A DNA stretch of 64,000 nt from Luscinia megarhynchos (taxonomy: Eukaryota; Chordata; Aves; Passeriformes; Turdidae), in NCBI GenBank assembly GCA_034336665.1, contig JAPFBE010000002.1:5192146-5256145 (forward strand), read 5' to 3'. The position numbers were made by a program, and so were the translations under genes. Shown here in pieces: positions 39,801-59,173 of this stretch. The notes under the pieces are model-generated. The model worked only from the letters and a program-made list of their open reading frames with translations. It searched no databases and was not told the DNA's origin. How positions within the stretch are numbered: position 1 is the stretch's first letter; each line of letters starts with the position of its first letter.

Positions 39801-42800
39801 AGCTTCTGACACTCCTTTGACCCACTTTTTCTGAGAGAGGAGAGGAGCGTCAAGGGAGGCAAGAAAGGGGTACATGAATGCAGTCCAGATTTATATATGT
39901 CCACATACTCATATGATGGTGCCTCTGGTTAAACACTGGAAGGGATGGGAGGCCTAAAGGAGGCTAAAATTTGAATAGCAAATGGGACCACCTCTTGAGC
40001 ATCGGAAGAGAATTGCAGAGCAGAGAAGTTTGCTGTAGGAATGCAGTTGGTAATTTCATTGCTCAGTCTATTATTACTAACAAACAGATAATAAGTTGGC
40101 TGTAGAGCTTTTAGATTTTCCAGCTGGACTTTGCACTACAGCATAGTTTGAAGAGGAAATACTGTGCGGAAGTCCATGGTGATCTTATTCAAATAACACT
40201 TTTTTGTCCTGTTCATCTGTTTTATATTCATGATGATGATTTCTGTATCAAATGCAACATTGCTACATTGTCCTCCATATATTAATGTACAAGTCAGTAC
40301 ATTGCATTTACGAGTCAGTAAACTTGGAGCCAGCTGAAGGCAGGGGAAGAAAAATTTAGCAGCACTGAGGTTGGGGTGTCCTATGAAGGTATAAGGTCTT
40401 ATTTATGGTTTAGTGCAAGTGAGCAAAATAAAAAAATGTGCCTGGGTAAGGCTCTAGCAGAAGCAAGTGATGGAAATCACATGTTAACATTACTTTTATT
40501 TACTGTTTACATTACTGCAATGTCCAACAGCTCTGTGCAGGATCGGAGCTCTGCTGAGTGTTGTGCAAATACAAGGAGCTCTGCCAGGAAGAGCTCCAAG
40601 TCAGACCCCTTTGGCAAATGAACTCTGGTGAGTCAGCTCTGATGGCCTCAGGGTTTACCAGCCCCAGCTGTTTTCTCACCCTGGGGATTATCCCTTCTCC
40701 CTCAGCAGGGCTGTGTGCCTTTGCCCCATTTACAGTCTCACAGCTTTGCTCTGGCTTCCTGAAACCGGGCAATGAAGTGGCCAGCGGCAGGGATGTTCTA
40801 CGTGCGAGGGGCACCAGCTAGGTGCTCGGAGGCTTACAAAGCTGCCACGAAATTTGCCAGATTTGCTAGAAGCCTAGAATGGGCAGGTGGCATTTGCAGG
40901 GAGTAGTTACTGTTGGTTACTTTTCTGTATGTTTGCTTCCTTTATACAAGCAAAGAAATTGCCAAGTAATTCCATATAATCCTCCCCCAGTCACTGATTT
41001 CTTTGCAGCATCCTGAGAAGGATTTGAAGAAAGGAGAGGAAAGGGATGCTCTGTATTGCAAAGGCCAAGTGGACAGTGTTTCAAAGCAGTGCCAGGAAGA
41101 AGTGGTGGGTGGATGGAAGGAAGAGAAGAATGAGAGACAGGTTGTTCTGGGGAGATTACTAGCATGTGAAGAAGAGAACAAGAAGACTAGACTTGACTTG
41201 ACAAACACTGGGAGACAGTAGATAGTTTTCATAACGAAGAAAATTAAACAGTGAAAACTGTATCAGCCTACACATTTAAGGAATGCATGTTAAGACTCCA
41301 AGCCAAGACTGTGAAGCAGCAGTTGCTGTAGTCAGTACAGGTGTTACTGTGGGCTGAAGGTCACCAGTGTTACAGTATAAGTGACCTTACGTAAACAGCA
41401 TTCTGTTAAATAACAGAATAATATTCATTGCTTTTCATGGCATAAACTATTCTTGAGGAAATCCACAAGCTGATGGTTGGGTTATTTATGAAGTCTTATA
41501 AGTAGCAGACAGTGTGTGTAAAAAACCTGGGTCTATAGTCAGGCAGTCTATCAGTTGAAAAATAGGAATACATCACTGACTAAGGATTTAGTGCTTGATT
41601 AATGTAGTCAATTTTTAACTGTAACTACATAATGTTAACACTTCCCAAAGAAGGAAAGGGCAACCAGAGTAATATTCTTTTCCTGTCGGTCATTGCCTAA
41701 TTGTCATGCAGATTTCCTGAACCATGAACATCTCTTGTACAGTTATTTGTGTCCTTTTTTTTTTCTGCAATGATGGCTTTTAATTTTGTTTTTTAATGTG
41801 AGAGAAACTTTTTATTCTAACCCTAAGTGAGGTTATTTGTGTATTTTAGGAATTTGCATACCAGAACTGCACACATTTTTAAAGGCATTTTCCTTGCTTT
41901 CCTGTGAGAAAATATTCATAACATAGGATCTTTTTATATGACCATCCCACTGTAGATACTGAACATTTTCCAAGTGCTTTACCACAGTTTTAAAGATGGG
42001 GAAAGAGTGGACCAGGAAGACAACAAACTCATACAAAGTGGACAGCAGATAAATGATGGAAATCAAACCAGAGCCTGTCAACCTTAAACCCTAATCCAGT
42101 TTCTATGTGAACTACTTAGGCATGGACTCACTCATGATTTATTTGAACTTGTATCTACTCAATGAAAGGTTGCTACCAAATCAGATTCTGTGACCTACTG
42201 CCCTATGCTGACTACAGTTCCAGTGTGAATTTTGGAGGAAGAGTGAGCAAATGTTCATCAGGTATTGAAACATGGAAAATTATACAGGAAATCAAGAGGG
42301 TTCTTTTATTAGGACTTCAAAAACATGCTCATATTATTTTTCTTCATTTTCACTATTAAGAAAATATAGTTAACAGTGCTTACTGTTTTGCAGTGCTTGA
42401 GCTGTTTTATATGAAGTGTGCTCTGACATTTCCATATATTCAAATAATTATTTAAATGTCCATAATTACTTGCTTTGTTTTCTTAAGTCCAAAGTAATAT
42501 AGCAGCTTTGAGGCAGTGAGTGATTCTAGGGGAATGGAGTACCCATATTTCCCATAGTATGTATTTATAGGTTTGATTGTTTACCAATTCAATGAGAAGT
42601 GAAAAGGGAAAAGGACTGTGCATTGCATTTTAAAAATGCTCAGTGGTGGCCTCAATCTCCTTACATTGAAATCTGAGAGCTCAACTTTATTAATATAAAA
42701 ACCTTTTATTAGCTAGTTACTGGCTGCTCGTGCTGAACAGTCAGTCTGTACAAGCAACTATGGTACGAAATAAACAATAGAAATTTAACATGGGAGATAT

Positions 42801-43441
42801 TACCAAAGGAATTGAGTCACGTGCTTAAGAATAGGAGCCACCACATACCAAGAAAGTCCTTGTTTGTTCATCTTCCAGGTTCCACTAGAAATATGTGTTA
42901 ATGTTTTGTGGACAGACATCAGAAAATTATTGCGGAAAAAAAAAGAAAAATATAAAAGTATTGTAGGCAGTTTAATGAGTTTAATATTGTTCAATTCTCC
43001 AGGCAGGACTGAATTGAACAGGTATCAGAGAAACAGTGTGGATGTCATTGGTATGAGAGTCATGCTATCAATGCTTGCTCCAGCATTGAATAACATACTG
43101 TTAAATGATTAAATATCGAGGTTTGAACTTTGACACATTCATAATATAACAAGATGGATGAAAAGGCAATAATAAATTAGGTTATGTTACAATATTTCAT
43201 CCCACTTCGTTGACAAGCTTTGTTCTGTGAGATAGATTATTGTTCCATCTGTAACCCCAGCTCAGTGTCATATTTACAATGTTATAGTTAAGGATCACTT
43301 GCTGTTTTCAATATAAATGTATTTTTCAACAGATTCATAAAAGAGCCATTTAAAATTTTATCAGGACAAAACTTGGCATTAAGATTTCCAGTCCTGGAGT
43401 TATAGTTTCCTTTAAAATCAGAAAGACCTTAAATCACCATC

Positions 43442-43455
43442 TTTTTTTTTTTTTT
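43442..43455 (+). repeat. T14 homopolymer
   Basis: Fourteen uninterrupted T residues in intron 4; simple sequence with no associated element seen. Confidence 0.9.
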
Positions 43456-45869
43456 AAGATAGATTGTGCTTAGACGAGGCTTTTGTCCAAGCACAGCTTA
43501 AAGTTATTTGGAAGCCATTTATGACAGATCTCTAACACCAAACCAACCTCAAAAATAGTAGTCCAAATTTTCCTGTGCACAGACCTTTGTGGCTGCTCTG
43601 AGTGGCTTTACATCTACTTCCAGAAAACATTGCTATTGAAGAAAGCCTGTGACAAGTGTGGGGGTTGCACTATGCCCTGGGGCTCCTGTAGTTTGCACAG
43701 TTGCAGGAGATAGAAGAACAGGGACAATTTGCACTGTATTGGTATTTTGGCATGTATTAAAACAATTCAAGTACTACAAAACAAGTAAGTACCCTGAGGC
43801 CACTGATTGGCTATAATTGCCTTGAGTGGCCTCACGAGAGATCTCTACCAACACCTCATGCATCCAGGAACTCCTTTTTAGCTGAGCTGCCTGACCTGTG
43901 TTGTAAGTAGTGCCAGTTTCTGGTCCTGCTCCTGGCTGAGCTCAGGATCTGCAAGGTAGGAAGCTGCTCTGGATAGAACCCTCAGAACCATGGTGTAACT
44001 TGTCTCCTGACCTGTCTTTGTCCCTGTCTCCTGCACTAGACTGGCCCAACCCAGATCTGGTTTGTCACTTTGCCTTGTCCCAGACTGCGGATTCACTGTG
44101 TTAGTAGCACCTGGCTCTGGTCACTCAGATCTGGTGGCATGGAGTGCATTGCCCATGTGTGCCTCCTGGCTTGCCTTTTCTTAGGGAGCAGCTGGCCTTT
44201 GCTATCCCCATCACCCTGAACTGGGTCTCTTTTCCTTCCGTCCCCCCCTTCCATTCCTAACTCAGTTACATGCCTGAATCCACATAAGATCGTTTCATGG
44301 ACTTTGGGCTGATCCTCTAATCCCATCAGTAGAACACTGAGAGGGTGGTTGAAAGGACCCACAGTCAACAAGCTCTGTGCTGGCATACCTACCCAGGGAC
44401 TTTCACCTCTAGTCATAGCCAGAAAGCAATATTTCACCTCAAGTTAGCTGTTCCATTAGCACCAAAGAAAGGGATAGGATTTGAATTTGGGCAATCCAAA
44501 CTTCCTCTCTGTAAATGCTAATGCTTAAATACAAAAACAGCCTAAAATATGTGGTAAGAGTCCCCGTATCTCAGTTCTTTCTACTGATGGAAAAAATGTG
44601 TGATCCTTTCAAGATAATACTAGGTTATGAACTGTGCATTCAGATAATTTTCAAATATGTGTAACTTGCTCATGCTTGCCTCATCAACTCTCAGATTCCC
44701 ATGATCTTCCTTCACCAGTTAAAAAAGGACCGTATGGGCTGAAAAGCGAATTGCATTTGATTCAGTTTTTGAGGTGGTTAAAATCCAAACCTGCTGCTAG
44801 TCAGTCTTCTTGTGCAGAGTTAATCTATTGCAGCTGTAAGCAACAAAACAAAATGACACACCATTTTCATGAGTAATAACTGAAATCCTACAGATAACTC
44901 ACCTGTGGTTCAGCAGTGGTCAGAAAAAACCCGTTTTGAAAAAAAACAGCTTCACACATACTGTGAATTGCCCTACAACTGATGCTGTTCACAACTGCTG
45001 AACTGCTGTGACTATGTAAGTTTTTAAGGCTGTGCAGACACCTCTGCAACAATTCATCAAAATAATGTCACGACTAATAGGAAAAAAGACACCTGTTTGC
45101 CCTTACCCTGACCTCCCTGCCTCAGCATGTGTGCCATTCACAAGCTGAGTAGTTGAGATTCCCCAGAGCATCAGAGTTGGGTCAGGAAGAAGCTGGCAGG
45201 CTGGATGTGGCTGGGGAGTGGGAAGTCCTGTGTTAGATATGGAAGCTGCGTGGCACTCATGATATTTCAGCAACTTAGCAGTGAACAGGAAGGCCTTCTA
45301 GACAGAGAGGAGGAGATGCTTTCACAGCTAGCCCTGTTGTCTGTTTCTTCTCATTTATGTTGGGGGTTGTAGATATAATCAAGGTTACTGAGAAAATAAT
45401 AAAATAATCCTAATGTGGCAGGATGAAAATTGGTGGTGAAACATAGCCAGAGGATCTCTTTTTCCCACTAACTTGGAGACCTTCAACTATGTCTTGAAAG
45501 TGTGATCAGCTTTGTATGAAATTTGATTTGGGTTTGCAGGTCTCTAGAAGTAGACACAGAGGTCCTGATTCAGAAAAGAGCATACATCTGCTTTGCTTCC
45601 TCCCTTAAGTGGTCTGAATATGTTGTATAACAGAAGAACCCCTGCACAGGGAGAAGATGCAGGGCAAGTTCTGCTTTCCTATGGTTTACAGATGAGGCAT
45701 AAATTGTCAAGCAATATCACTGAAAACCTCCTTGCCTCTTCTCATGCTGAAGCCTCATTGCATCCCATGAAGTAGCCTCAGACCCAAGGCAGAACACCAT
45801 TCAACAGGATGCTGGGCTGAAGAGTCCTGAGTTTGAAGAAAGGTCCCCAGCTTCTTTCCCTGCTCATGA

Positions 45870-45935
45870 CAGCAGAGTTGGACTAGGTGACCTGTAAAGG
45901 TACCTTCCAATCCAAACCATTCTATTATTCTATAC
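45870..45935 (+). repeat. CR1 LINE 3' end fragment
   Basis: The words gttggactaggtgacctgta, taccttccaatccaaaccat and tctattattctat follow the pattern of the avian CR1 3' untranslated end, which closes with short ATTCTATG-type tandem units. Only the tail is recognisable, as expected of heavily 5'-truncated CR1 copies. Diverged CR1 sequence may extend upstream to about 45780, but I cannot prove it. Confidence 0.85.
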
Positions 45936-48809
45936 ATGTGAAATAAAAATCATGGGAATGGACTGCCACCCATATCTGGAGATTTGATTTGTTTGTCACT
46001 GAATGAGTATCTGCAGAGCCACTCCTGGGCTGTACTGTTTGCTGTTTACAGGACAAAAGTCATTCTTTATTGGTACACAATGAGGTTGCAAAGCAACAGT
46101 AAGGGTGTTTGGCAGCAGCCTTTCTAAAAGCTGCATTTTAGTTTGATGGAGGGAGTTAATACTTGTGAAAGATGTTCACAGTGATGTTTAATCACAGAGG
46201 TTGAGGAAGGATATGTGACATTTATTGGACTAAGTCAGGATGACTCAAATTGTGGGACTGAGAGCAGATGAAGAAGGCATGAAGGAAAATGGGTCTGTAA
46301 GCAAAGGAAGGTCTGGAAACACAGAGGAGCAACAAAATGAGCACAGAAGTTAGCAGCATGTTAAAATCAGATGCTTGAGAGAAATTGGGAAACATCAGAG
46401 TCCAGAGCTAGGAATTCTTTGTGGAATCTGATGACTCCTTATTTCTGCCTCAGATAATACTGTTTTTATGCCTGCTGTTGATTGATGTTACCCAGGTGAG
46501 TGTCCTTTCCCTATCATCCTAGCAAACTTAGGCACTCAGAAGATGAGAGAGAGGCAGGGCTGAGGAGGAGAAGAGCAGCTGAGTCCTGGTGTCCTTGAAT
46601 GGCTTTTGTTGGATCTGGAGGGAGAAGCTGACAGCCTGGCTCTTAATCTTGCTCCTGCGGCAGCATTTGGCTGATGGCCAGCTGGAGAGTGAATCACTGA
46701 GGCTGATACAGATTTTCAGCCTTCTTGCATAAGCATTTAAAGGGTTTTCTGTTCAATATGCACCAGATAAGGCCAGGGCCCCAGCCTGCCTGCATGCTCT
46801 TCCTTTTTCTAACTATGAGCTGGGATCACATTTAAAAAGAATCATTTGTAAAATGACATCCAAACTTAGTTTCTTTGATACTCTTGTATTAAATTTGCTG
46901 TACTACTGTATTTTCCTCACTGCCAGGATAGGAAATTCACTCTGTAATGTGATACCCAGCTGTAATACTTTTACTTCCTATGTCACTGTGGTATTTAAAG
47001 CTCTTGCCTACCAAACTTAGCCTCATAGGGAATCAGGAGACAAGGAATATTTTGTGTCTGGTGGAGTTTCATAAGATAATAGATGCACGTCCACTGTAAA
47101 ACAAACTGAAGTCTGCAAAACCATGCAAACAAGAAGTTCTCTGAGGAAAGGAGATGTCTGGTTTGCACAGTGGTGGAAAGTAGCTTTTGGTTTCGGGCTC
47201 TCAGTGCCTTTCAAATATGGTGAAGCCAGGCTAGTGAGTGGCTTAGCTTCATGTGGGTCACTTACTCGGCTGCCAGAGGAGTGACTGCACTGTTGGTACC
47301 TGCTGCTAGCACAAAATGCAGCTCTCTAACAAACTTTGGAGCTAGGAGGTATTTTCATACAGGAAGGCTAAACAGGCTTACCTTGCAGAAAGCTGTTGGA
47401 GGGCAAGAAACACAAAAAAGGTCAAATAGGGAAGGGAAAAGAGAGAGAAAAACACATCAGGAGAAATCTTCATTCCTCAGATTTTACAAGCCCTCATGGA
47501 TTTAGTGGCAGGGAAGCTGGCGTCATGTTAGGAACTATGACTTTGATCACTGTCCCACTCAGATGCTAGCATTTCCAAGCTGATGGCAGGGCAGAATTGG
47601 CTCCTATGTAAGATTATGTTCTGTTGGCCTTTTAGGTGATGACAACTACCTCCATTGATCATGATATGTGTATGTTAAAGGGAAAAAAATATGTTTCTTG
47701 TTTGACTACTCTTTGTAAGCCAACAGCATCAAAGGAAAAGGCTGCCCTCACTGCTCTCACAGCTGCTGCCTGTGTCTGTGCTGTATATATGCTAAATTAA
47801 TTGGAAAAACAGGGACAAAAAGGCATTTAGTTCGGGTCAGCCAGTTGGACTACAGCAAATGCACGACAGGCTTAATCATTGTCTTTTGCCAAAGAGCAGG
47901 TTGGCAAGGGCAGGCACTCCAACCCCTTCTGATGAAATTTGAACTTTTTCCAGTGCCTTTGGAGATGGGATGCTGTGAGAGAAAAGTCTCCAAGCAGAGC
48001 CCAGATGCTGTTGTATCAACAGGGTGGGATGATGGGGAGGGTTATGGTGGGTTATTTATCTTTTGTCAGCTGTGAACTCAGCTTTCAGCCTTGGTTCATC
48101 ACACATAGCATGAGAGGGCACCAAGCTTTCCCTTCACAAAAATGATGTAGTTAATTAATGGGGTCTTGTTAAAAGACATTGGTCACTGGTGTCATATTAA
48201 AACACACATATGCAGCAATCTTTCTTCCTCTGCTACCAAATTTTGCGCATTTTTCATGGGAAGGGACAGCAACAACAAAAAAATGCTCCAAAGGACCCAT
48301 CTGTCTTAATGGCTTACACAGTTTGGGACTCCTAAAGTGATTTCTGTATAAACATACCATCTTACACTTTCAGAAGGAGTACGCTGGCAAATGAAGGACA
48401 TGAGTGCAGAGTTCTCAAAGCTCCTTTTTCAATAGCCACATGATTTTGAAGATGTAAATTATTCTGAATCTTTGTATGTATTTCATATCGCAGTAAGAAT
48501 TACAATGTAAAACAGTGTGCATATTTTGCACTAATTGAAGTGATTTTCTCCTCAACTCCTTGGGGAAAGGGTATTGAGGGGTGTAAAGATTAAACCAAAT
48601 ATAAAATCATGTTAAAATTTGTCAGAGAAATGTTGCTAATAATGGGGAGAATTAATTTCCCATCCTTTTTCTTTCCAAGCAGTTGACGTCAGTGCATGTG
48701 CAACCTAGTTGTTTTTCTTCAATAAACAAGTGTGTTACCTTTATAGTATTTTTCTTTATTGTATTGATAACCTGGCTGGTTCTGTTTTTCTTCCTTTTGT
48801 TTCTTCCAG

Positions 48810-49015
48810 GCCTTCTGCCTTATCTAGTAGCCCAACATACTCAGAGCTTCCATTCCTTAGAATTTCCCCGCACCGAAATCCTGCTGCAACATCAGAGTCT
48901 CCCTTCAGCACCCCTCACCCATACATTAACCCCTACATGGACTACATCAGGTCTCTGCACAGCAGCCCGTCCCTCTCCATGATCTCGGCAGCCCGTGGAC
49001 TCAGCCCAACAGACG
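48810..49015 (+). CDS. GLI3: GLI3 coding exon 5
   Basis: A strong polypyrimidine tract (48782-48807) and cag precede the exon, and the donor is gtgggt at 49016. The length, 206 nt, equals the human exon. It starts with the third base of a codon and ends with the first base of the next. The frame starting at 48811 is open throughout and reads [10 protein letters not shown], then [26 protein letters not shown] and [14 protein letters not shown]. This is the conserved N-terminal GLI3 segment of human residues about 158-227, part of the region needed for transcriptional repression and cytoplasmic regulation. Differences from human recalled by eye are conservative: SEL for PDL, L for I before RISPH, AAT for AAA, FSTPH for FSPPH, and AARG for ATRG. 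No frame problem is seen. Confidence 0.97.
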
Positions 49016-53901
<4,886 letters not shown>

Positions 53902-55359
53902 TGATATTTTCTAGAAATACAGACGGTCCTACAAAGGGAACCACGTGGGTTGTTCGTGGTCTGACCCAAAAGGCCTCCGTGCTGATAGAGAAGTGGGAGT
54001 CGACATAAGCCTCCTCATGAAGCTGGAGGGCCAGAGAATTGATTGCCAAATGCACGAGGGTTATGTCAAGCCTAAAAGTAAACTTTGGAAGAAAGTAGGG
54101 AGAGGAACAGGGCTGCTCCTGAAAACAGGTTATAAATTTTATTTCTAGCAGGGCTTGAGTGCTTTTGAAAATGTCCTTTTCTATTTGCAATCAGTTACTC
54201 ACTTTCATAGTTAGGCTGAGTATTTCTCTGATGAGCTCTGTGTTAACAGGAAGTTTGCATCTGTCTTTCTGTTAGGAGAGCATGCTCTGCACCTTTCAGA
54301 GTGCTAGTTGCACTTAAAGTTGTGTATCATAGACCAATAGACCAGCGACCACTTGTAAAGTGGAGCAGTTTGCTGAATTCTCAAGGATCCCGACTTAGTT
54401 TTCCATATTATTTCCATAATATTAAGAGCCTTCTTTATTCACTCAGCATATTTCAGTCCTCTAATCTGTCTCTGTTTCTCTGTTGAAGGAGGAAAAGAGA
54501 GGAACCCATTGCAAACTGCTTGCTACTGCTTCTTTTGATCAACCAGAAGGGATTATGCAGAGCATTCCCCTCGAGTCATAGATGCTTACATGCTTTTCAG
54601 GATGAACTCTGTTCTTTTGGATGAGGGCAATAAAAAATGGTGGCAAGAAAAGGTGGTGATGTTGACTTTTGCTTGGTAGTACAGACCAAAACAATAGTGT
54701 TAGACAACACTTGCTTTCTTGTAGAATTTTAGACTTTTTGTTTACATGTGATTTCTTCTTCCTGCTGTTGGCTGGACACCACAGTTGGTGATCTCAAGGA
54801 GTGTAGGTGTTGGGAGGTTTACCTCTGGAACACATAGGAGTATATGTATAGCTAGCCCTGCTATATATGAACACATGCCTTGGAGTGTGAAGTACTAGAC
54901 TCACCAATAATTTTTATAAGAATCAGGCAAGACAGATAGTTGTGAAACTGTGCAGGAAAGCTTTTTTCATTTTGTTTCCTTGCTAATGAAGGATTATTAA
55001 AATACATTTTCTATTATGACTCTCACTTACTGGTAGCATGCATAAAGAATTTACAGTAATATACCTTGAGCACACTGCAGAAACACAATAAACTCACACA
55101 AGTAGTCTGGACTTAAACCAGAAATTAATATGCAGACTTCAGTATTTGAAAGCTTAAGATTATGATACTTCCTGATTTGGATTTTGAGAGAAATAGGGAG
55201 AGATGAGGCACACTGCTAAAGTACTGAATGCTTGTTAATAATACCTTGCAGAATGGACATGCTGTTATACATTGTTCAGGTAATGTAAATTTGCTGCTGT
55301 GTTCCAGCTGCAAGGACAAAATCCCCAGCTTGCATGAATGAGCATGGCTTCCTTGAAAA

Positions 55360-55440
55360 GAATCATAGAATCCTAGAGCAGTTTGGGTTGAAGGGAACTT
55401 TACAGGTCATCTAGTCACACTTTACTTGCAACGAGCAGGA
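55360..55440 (-). repeat. CR1 LINE 3' end fragment, reverse orientation
   Basis: The + strand reads aatcatagaatcctagagca, then gtttgggttgaagggaactt and tacaggtcatctagt. This is the reverse complement of the CR1 3' tail (ATTCTATGATT units, then the conserved block). The element therefore points to the minus strand and is truncated after about 80 bp. It is antisense to GLI3 within intron 6. Confidence 0.88.
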
Positions 55441-56918
55441 ATATTTTAAATTTTCCAGGGTTTTGGTTTCTACTGTGAGAGAGATTCTGAATGCACATAA
55501 GTAGCAGTACCAAACCACATTCTTGGATGCAGATTTGATCTAATGGTTTTATTCAGCCTTTAGAAAGGTAGACACCCATATATATGCCAGAAAACTTGAG
55601 CAAAACAGAAGACATTGCAGTACTCATACAAATACTGGCATTTGCAGAAGGATCTTCATGTGTTAGTAGAGACTGTGTATGCTGTAATCTACACAGAATT
55701 GTATCTGTTGCATCCCAAGAATATTATCACTTCTTACTTAACAGGAAATGTTTTGACCTTTGCCCATAATTTCATCCCATTCATAAAAGGTACCTAAACA
55801 CCATCTTTAATAAGGATATTTGTGTTCACCAGCTCTAGCTAGGATACATTTATAATGCACACTTTAATTTGTTTTGTGTTTGTTTTTAAAAATTATGATC
55901 ACACATTTGAGATTAATTATACCAGCAACTTTTCAATTAGGCATTTCTTCAGAGTTAGAGAAAAAACTGCACTATTATGCAAATGGATTATTTTTAAACA
56001 GTAAATAGAGAATTAAAATAAGAGTGAATCCTACTAAGGTCACTCAGCTCACCTTCTGTATTTGATGAGAATGTGTTTAGTCAGGCAATAGCTGCTTTTA
56101 TCTAAATAGAGTATGAAGTTACCCTTTTACTTTGTAAAAACTAATTAAAACTATCTTAACTTGCATGGGTATACAGTAAATTAATTGTCATTAAGTAGGA
56201 TTCTGAATGTGCTATCATTCATCATGCTAAAGAAAACCCCTTTCTTCTTTGTCAGATTTTTAGATTAGAAACAAGAACAAAACAATTAGCAGGAACCTGA
56301 TATTAAGACTTTAAAAAAAATCCCCATGTATGCATTTAATAACAAAGTACAGTGATCAATGTGAAGCAATGCCATTTGTTCGGATCTTTCTTCATAAGGA
56401 TTTGTATGGTGATCTTAAAAGTAGTCTTTCACCTTTTCCCAATCTTGTCAAAGGAAGCAGAAGACACATGAGTAGTTTCCCTCATTATCTGCTATCAAAT
56501 TCTGAGTGAGTTGACTCAAATGACTGAAAGGCTGCTGCTCATTTATCCCACACAGCAACCAAATAGATACAAGCAAGACATTGTTCTTCTTTTGTGAAGC
56601 AAGTCTGTCTCCTAATTGTGTGCTTATACAGCATTTAGCACAGAAATTTGGAATCTCTACCCCATCCTGTACTGCAAATAATAATTCCAACACCAGCAAG
56701 CACTGAGTTCCAAAGTGTGTTACATACAGTATGTGCAGTTTGGGGTCTTCTGTTTTGCTCTGTGGTACTGGAAAACTGATTTCGAATGGGGATTATAAGA
56801 GTGGGAGAATTGTTAATCAGAAGTTACCCAAAGACTTCTTGAAGCTCTGAACTCTGCTGTCCATGAGCTGTCTAATACATTGCAGAAGAATAAAGCCAAG
56901 TTTATGTGTGCTTAATTG

Positions 56919-56951
56919 TAATTCTTCATCCTGTAATTCTTCTTCATCCTG
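56919..56951 (+). repeat. Short tandem duplication (15/18 bp)
   Basis: taattcttcatcctg is immediately followed by taattcttcttcatcctg, a slipped duplication with one extra tct/ctt unit. Confidence 0.85.
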
Positions 56952-57875
56952 TCCTGAGTGGCATGAAAACTGGACCAAAATTTTTTCTGCTGCAATAAAG
57001 CTTTTCTACAGTTTTGGTGGCCAGAGACCCTGAGCAAGCCGTGCCATCTTCTTGCTTATTCTAAAAAAGAAAGATTTGTTACCTTTAAATATAGCATCCA
57101 AATAGGAGTGGAGTAGATGTGGAGGGTACTGACAGCACCACAGTAGCAAAAACAGAAATTGCTTGTTGTGACTGGAAAGATATTGAATGCCAAAACCATC
57201 TTGAAGTACTTTAACAATTTTCAAAATCACTGTCTTTTGGGTTGATAGGTGCTTTTTTCACTTGGGGAATATGTCCTACTCTCTTAAGTGAGGTTCAGTG
57301 GAACACAAGCCTGAGGTTTCAAGATTCCAAATTATTAATATCCTCACTCTGATTATCTTTTGTCTGTCTTCACTCAGAACAGGAGGTTTCTCTTTTTCAA
57401 AGGTATTTGGTATTGACCTATTCCTTTTGGCATTAGAGACTCTGATAGTAACCCAGCTGACCTAAAGAGTTTGGGCAGCTGTGGTGCCTTGGCTGGATGC
57501 CACATGCTCACCAAACTGCTCTATCACTTCCTCTCCTCAGCTGGATCTGGGAGAGAAAATAGATGGAAAACAACACATAGGTTGAGATAAGGCAGTTTAC
57601 TCAGGCAAAAGTTAAAGATTGCATGTGCAGAAGCAAAAAGAAAACAAATCAAAGCCATTCTTCTTCTCTCATACTGATGACAGATTTATAATTTTGAAAA
57701 CTAAGACAAAATTTATGATAAATTTTCATAAAATGAAAACAAAGTTTTTGCACATCTGTAAACAGAAGGCAGAAGGAAAAGAAAGAAAGAAAAATGATTG
57801 GACTTTAAATCCACCCCCTCAAATGTCCCATGTTCACAACCTTCAATAAAAACTAGTGCCTGAGACATGTTCAAA

Positions 57876-57952
57876 GAAGTTTGATTTAAAGGAAGGGAAT
57901 AGAAAAGGTTTGATGAAGTTTGATTTAAAGGGATGGAATAAATGATACATGT
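57876..57952 (+). repeat. 39-bp imperfect tandem duplication
   Basis: The word gaagtttgatttaaagg occurs at 57876 and again at 57915, followed both times by a similar a/g-rich tail (aagggaata, gatggaata). The spacing is 39 bp, giving two units, the second slightly diverged. It looks like a simple local duplication in intron 6. Confidence 0.85.
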
Positions 57953-59109
57953 CTGAAGATTGCCTTATAAAAGATTAAGCAATGTTAAAAACTTCAACTC
58001 AGAAATCAAATTCATGGGCAAATTTACTGGATGGCATATTCAATTTTTGAAATTTATGATGGAGATAGATATCTGTTATTTTAGAATTGATCTCCACCTC
58101 TCAAAAAGATCTTTTCTTCTGACACCTGCAGGATTTTTTGTTGCCACACTCAAGTCTTTACTGCCTACTACCGACTTTTTATTTCTATAACATCTACTCC
58201 AATAGGGTGACATTTCTAAGCAAATCTTCACTGTCAGCTTCCATTTGCATGCTTTGCCTAAGCTGATGTTTTTTTTATCAGCACTTCCACAGAGGTAAAT
58301 GGATTTTTAGGGAATCAGTGCTCCTTCATTTTCTGTTTTTAAAGCATTATTGAGTAGGGAATGTAATACTTTGGTGGGAGAGCATTGTGAGCAGATGAAC
58401 ATCTCGAATTGCTAAATAAATATTGAAGTGTTTGTTTTTAAAATAAATGCTGGGCAAAGCTGGAAAGTTTGGTTTAGTATTCAGAGGCACTGACAAATTG
58501 TGAGCTACTCCTTTTCATAGTAGCATACTAACTGAAACTCATGTTATGCTAAATGAATGGTTAAGCAAATGTCCTGTAACAAGTAGCCAGCTCATGCTTA
58601 AGACTTTTTAGGCATGTGACACCTAATTAAACCACGAAGATATGTCAAACCAGTAATTCCATTCAATGGTATTTTCAGTTTTAAAACTCATGCACCCCTT
58701 GAATTGAATTCCTGTCTCCTGTGGTCAGACTCCATGGAGCTCTTGCCTGGCTGAAGCAGAAATGTTCCCTTTTTGCAGGATACTGCAAAATCTCCCTTAG
58801 GAGATTGTTCCTGTCCCAGGTAGATGGAGGGGAGTGCTGAATTCCCAGAGCTAGATGGGCCTGGAACAGGTGCTGCCTGGAGGATCAGGAGGATACTGTA
58901 TGCATGGCTCAAGCCCTGGTGCTGCCCCTGACAGCTGTAGGGAGAGTTTTTCTCCATCCCTGGCCACTGATCTGGTGCATCCAGAGTGGACACTGGATGC
59001 CCTGGCAGCAGCTGGCAGGCAAAGGTGTAACAAGCAGTGGGCAGATGTTCAAGAGCCATAGCATGACTTAGGCAAGAGGTAAAGGAGACAGGTTCAGTCC
59101 AGAAAGGGC

Positions 59110-59173
59110 GAGGAGGAGGGGGAGGAGGAGGAGGAGGAGGAGGAGGAGGAGGAGGAGGAGGAGGGGAGGAGGG
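59110..59173 (+). repeat. (GGA)n microsatellite
   Basis: About 64 bp of nearly pure GGA/GAG repeat is interrupted by short G runs. On the minus strand it creates a long artificial proline run inside a 197-codon open frame, which is a by-product of the repeat and not evidence of a gene. The purine-rich strand could form triplex or G-rich structures. Confidence 0.95.
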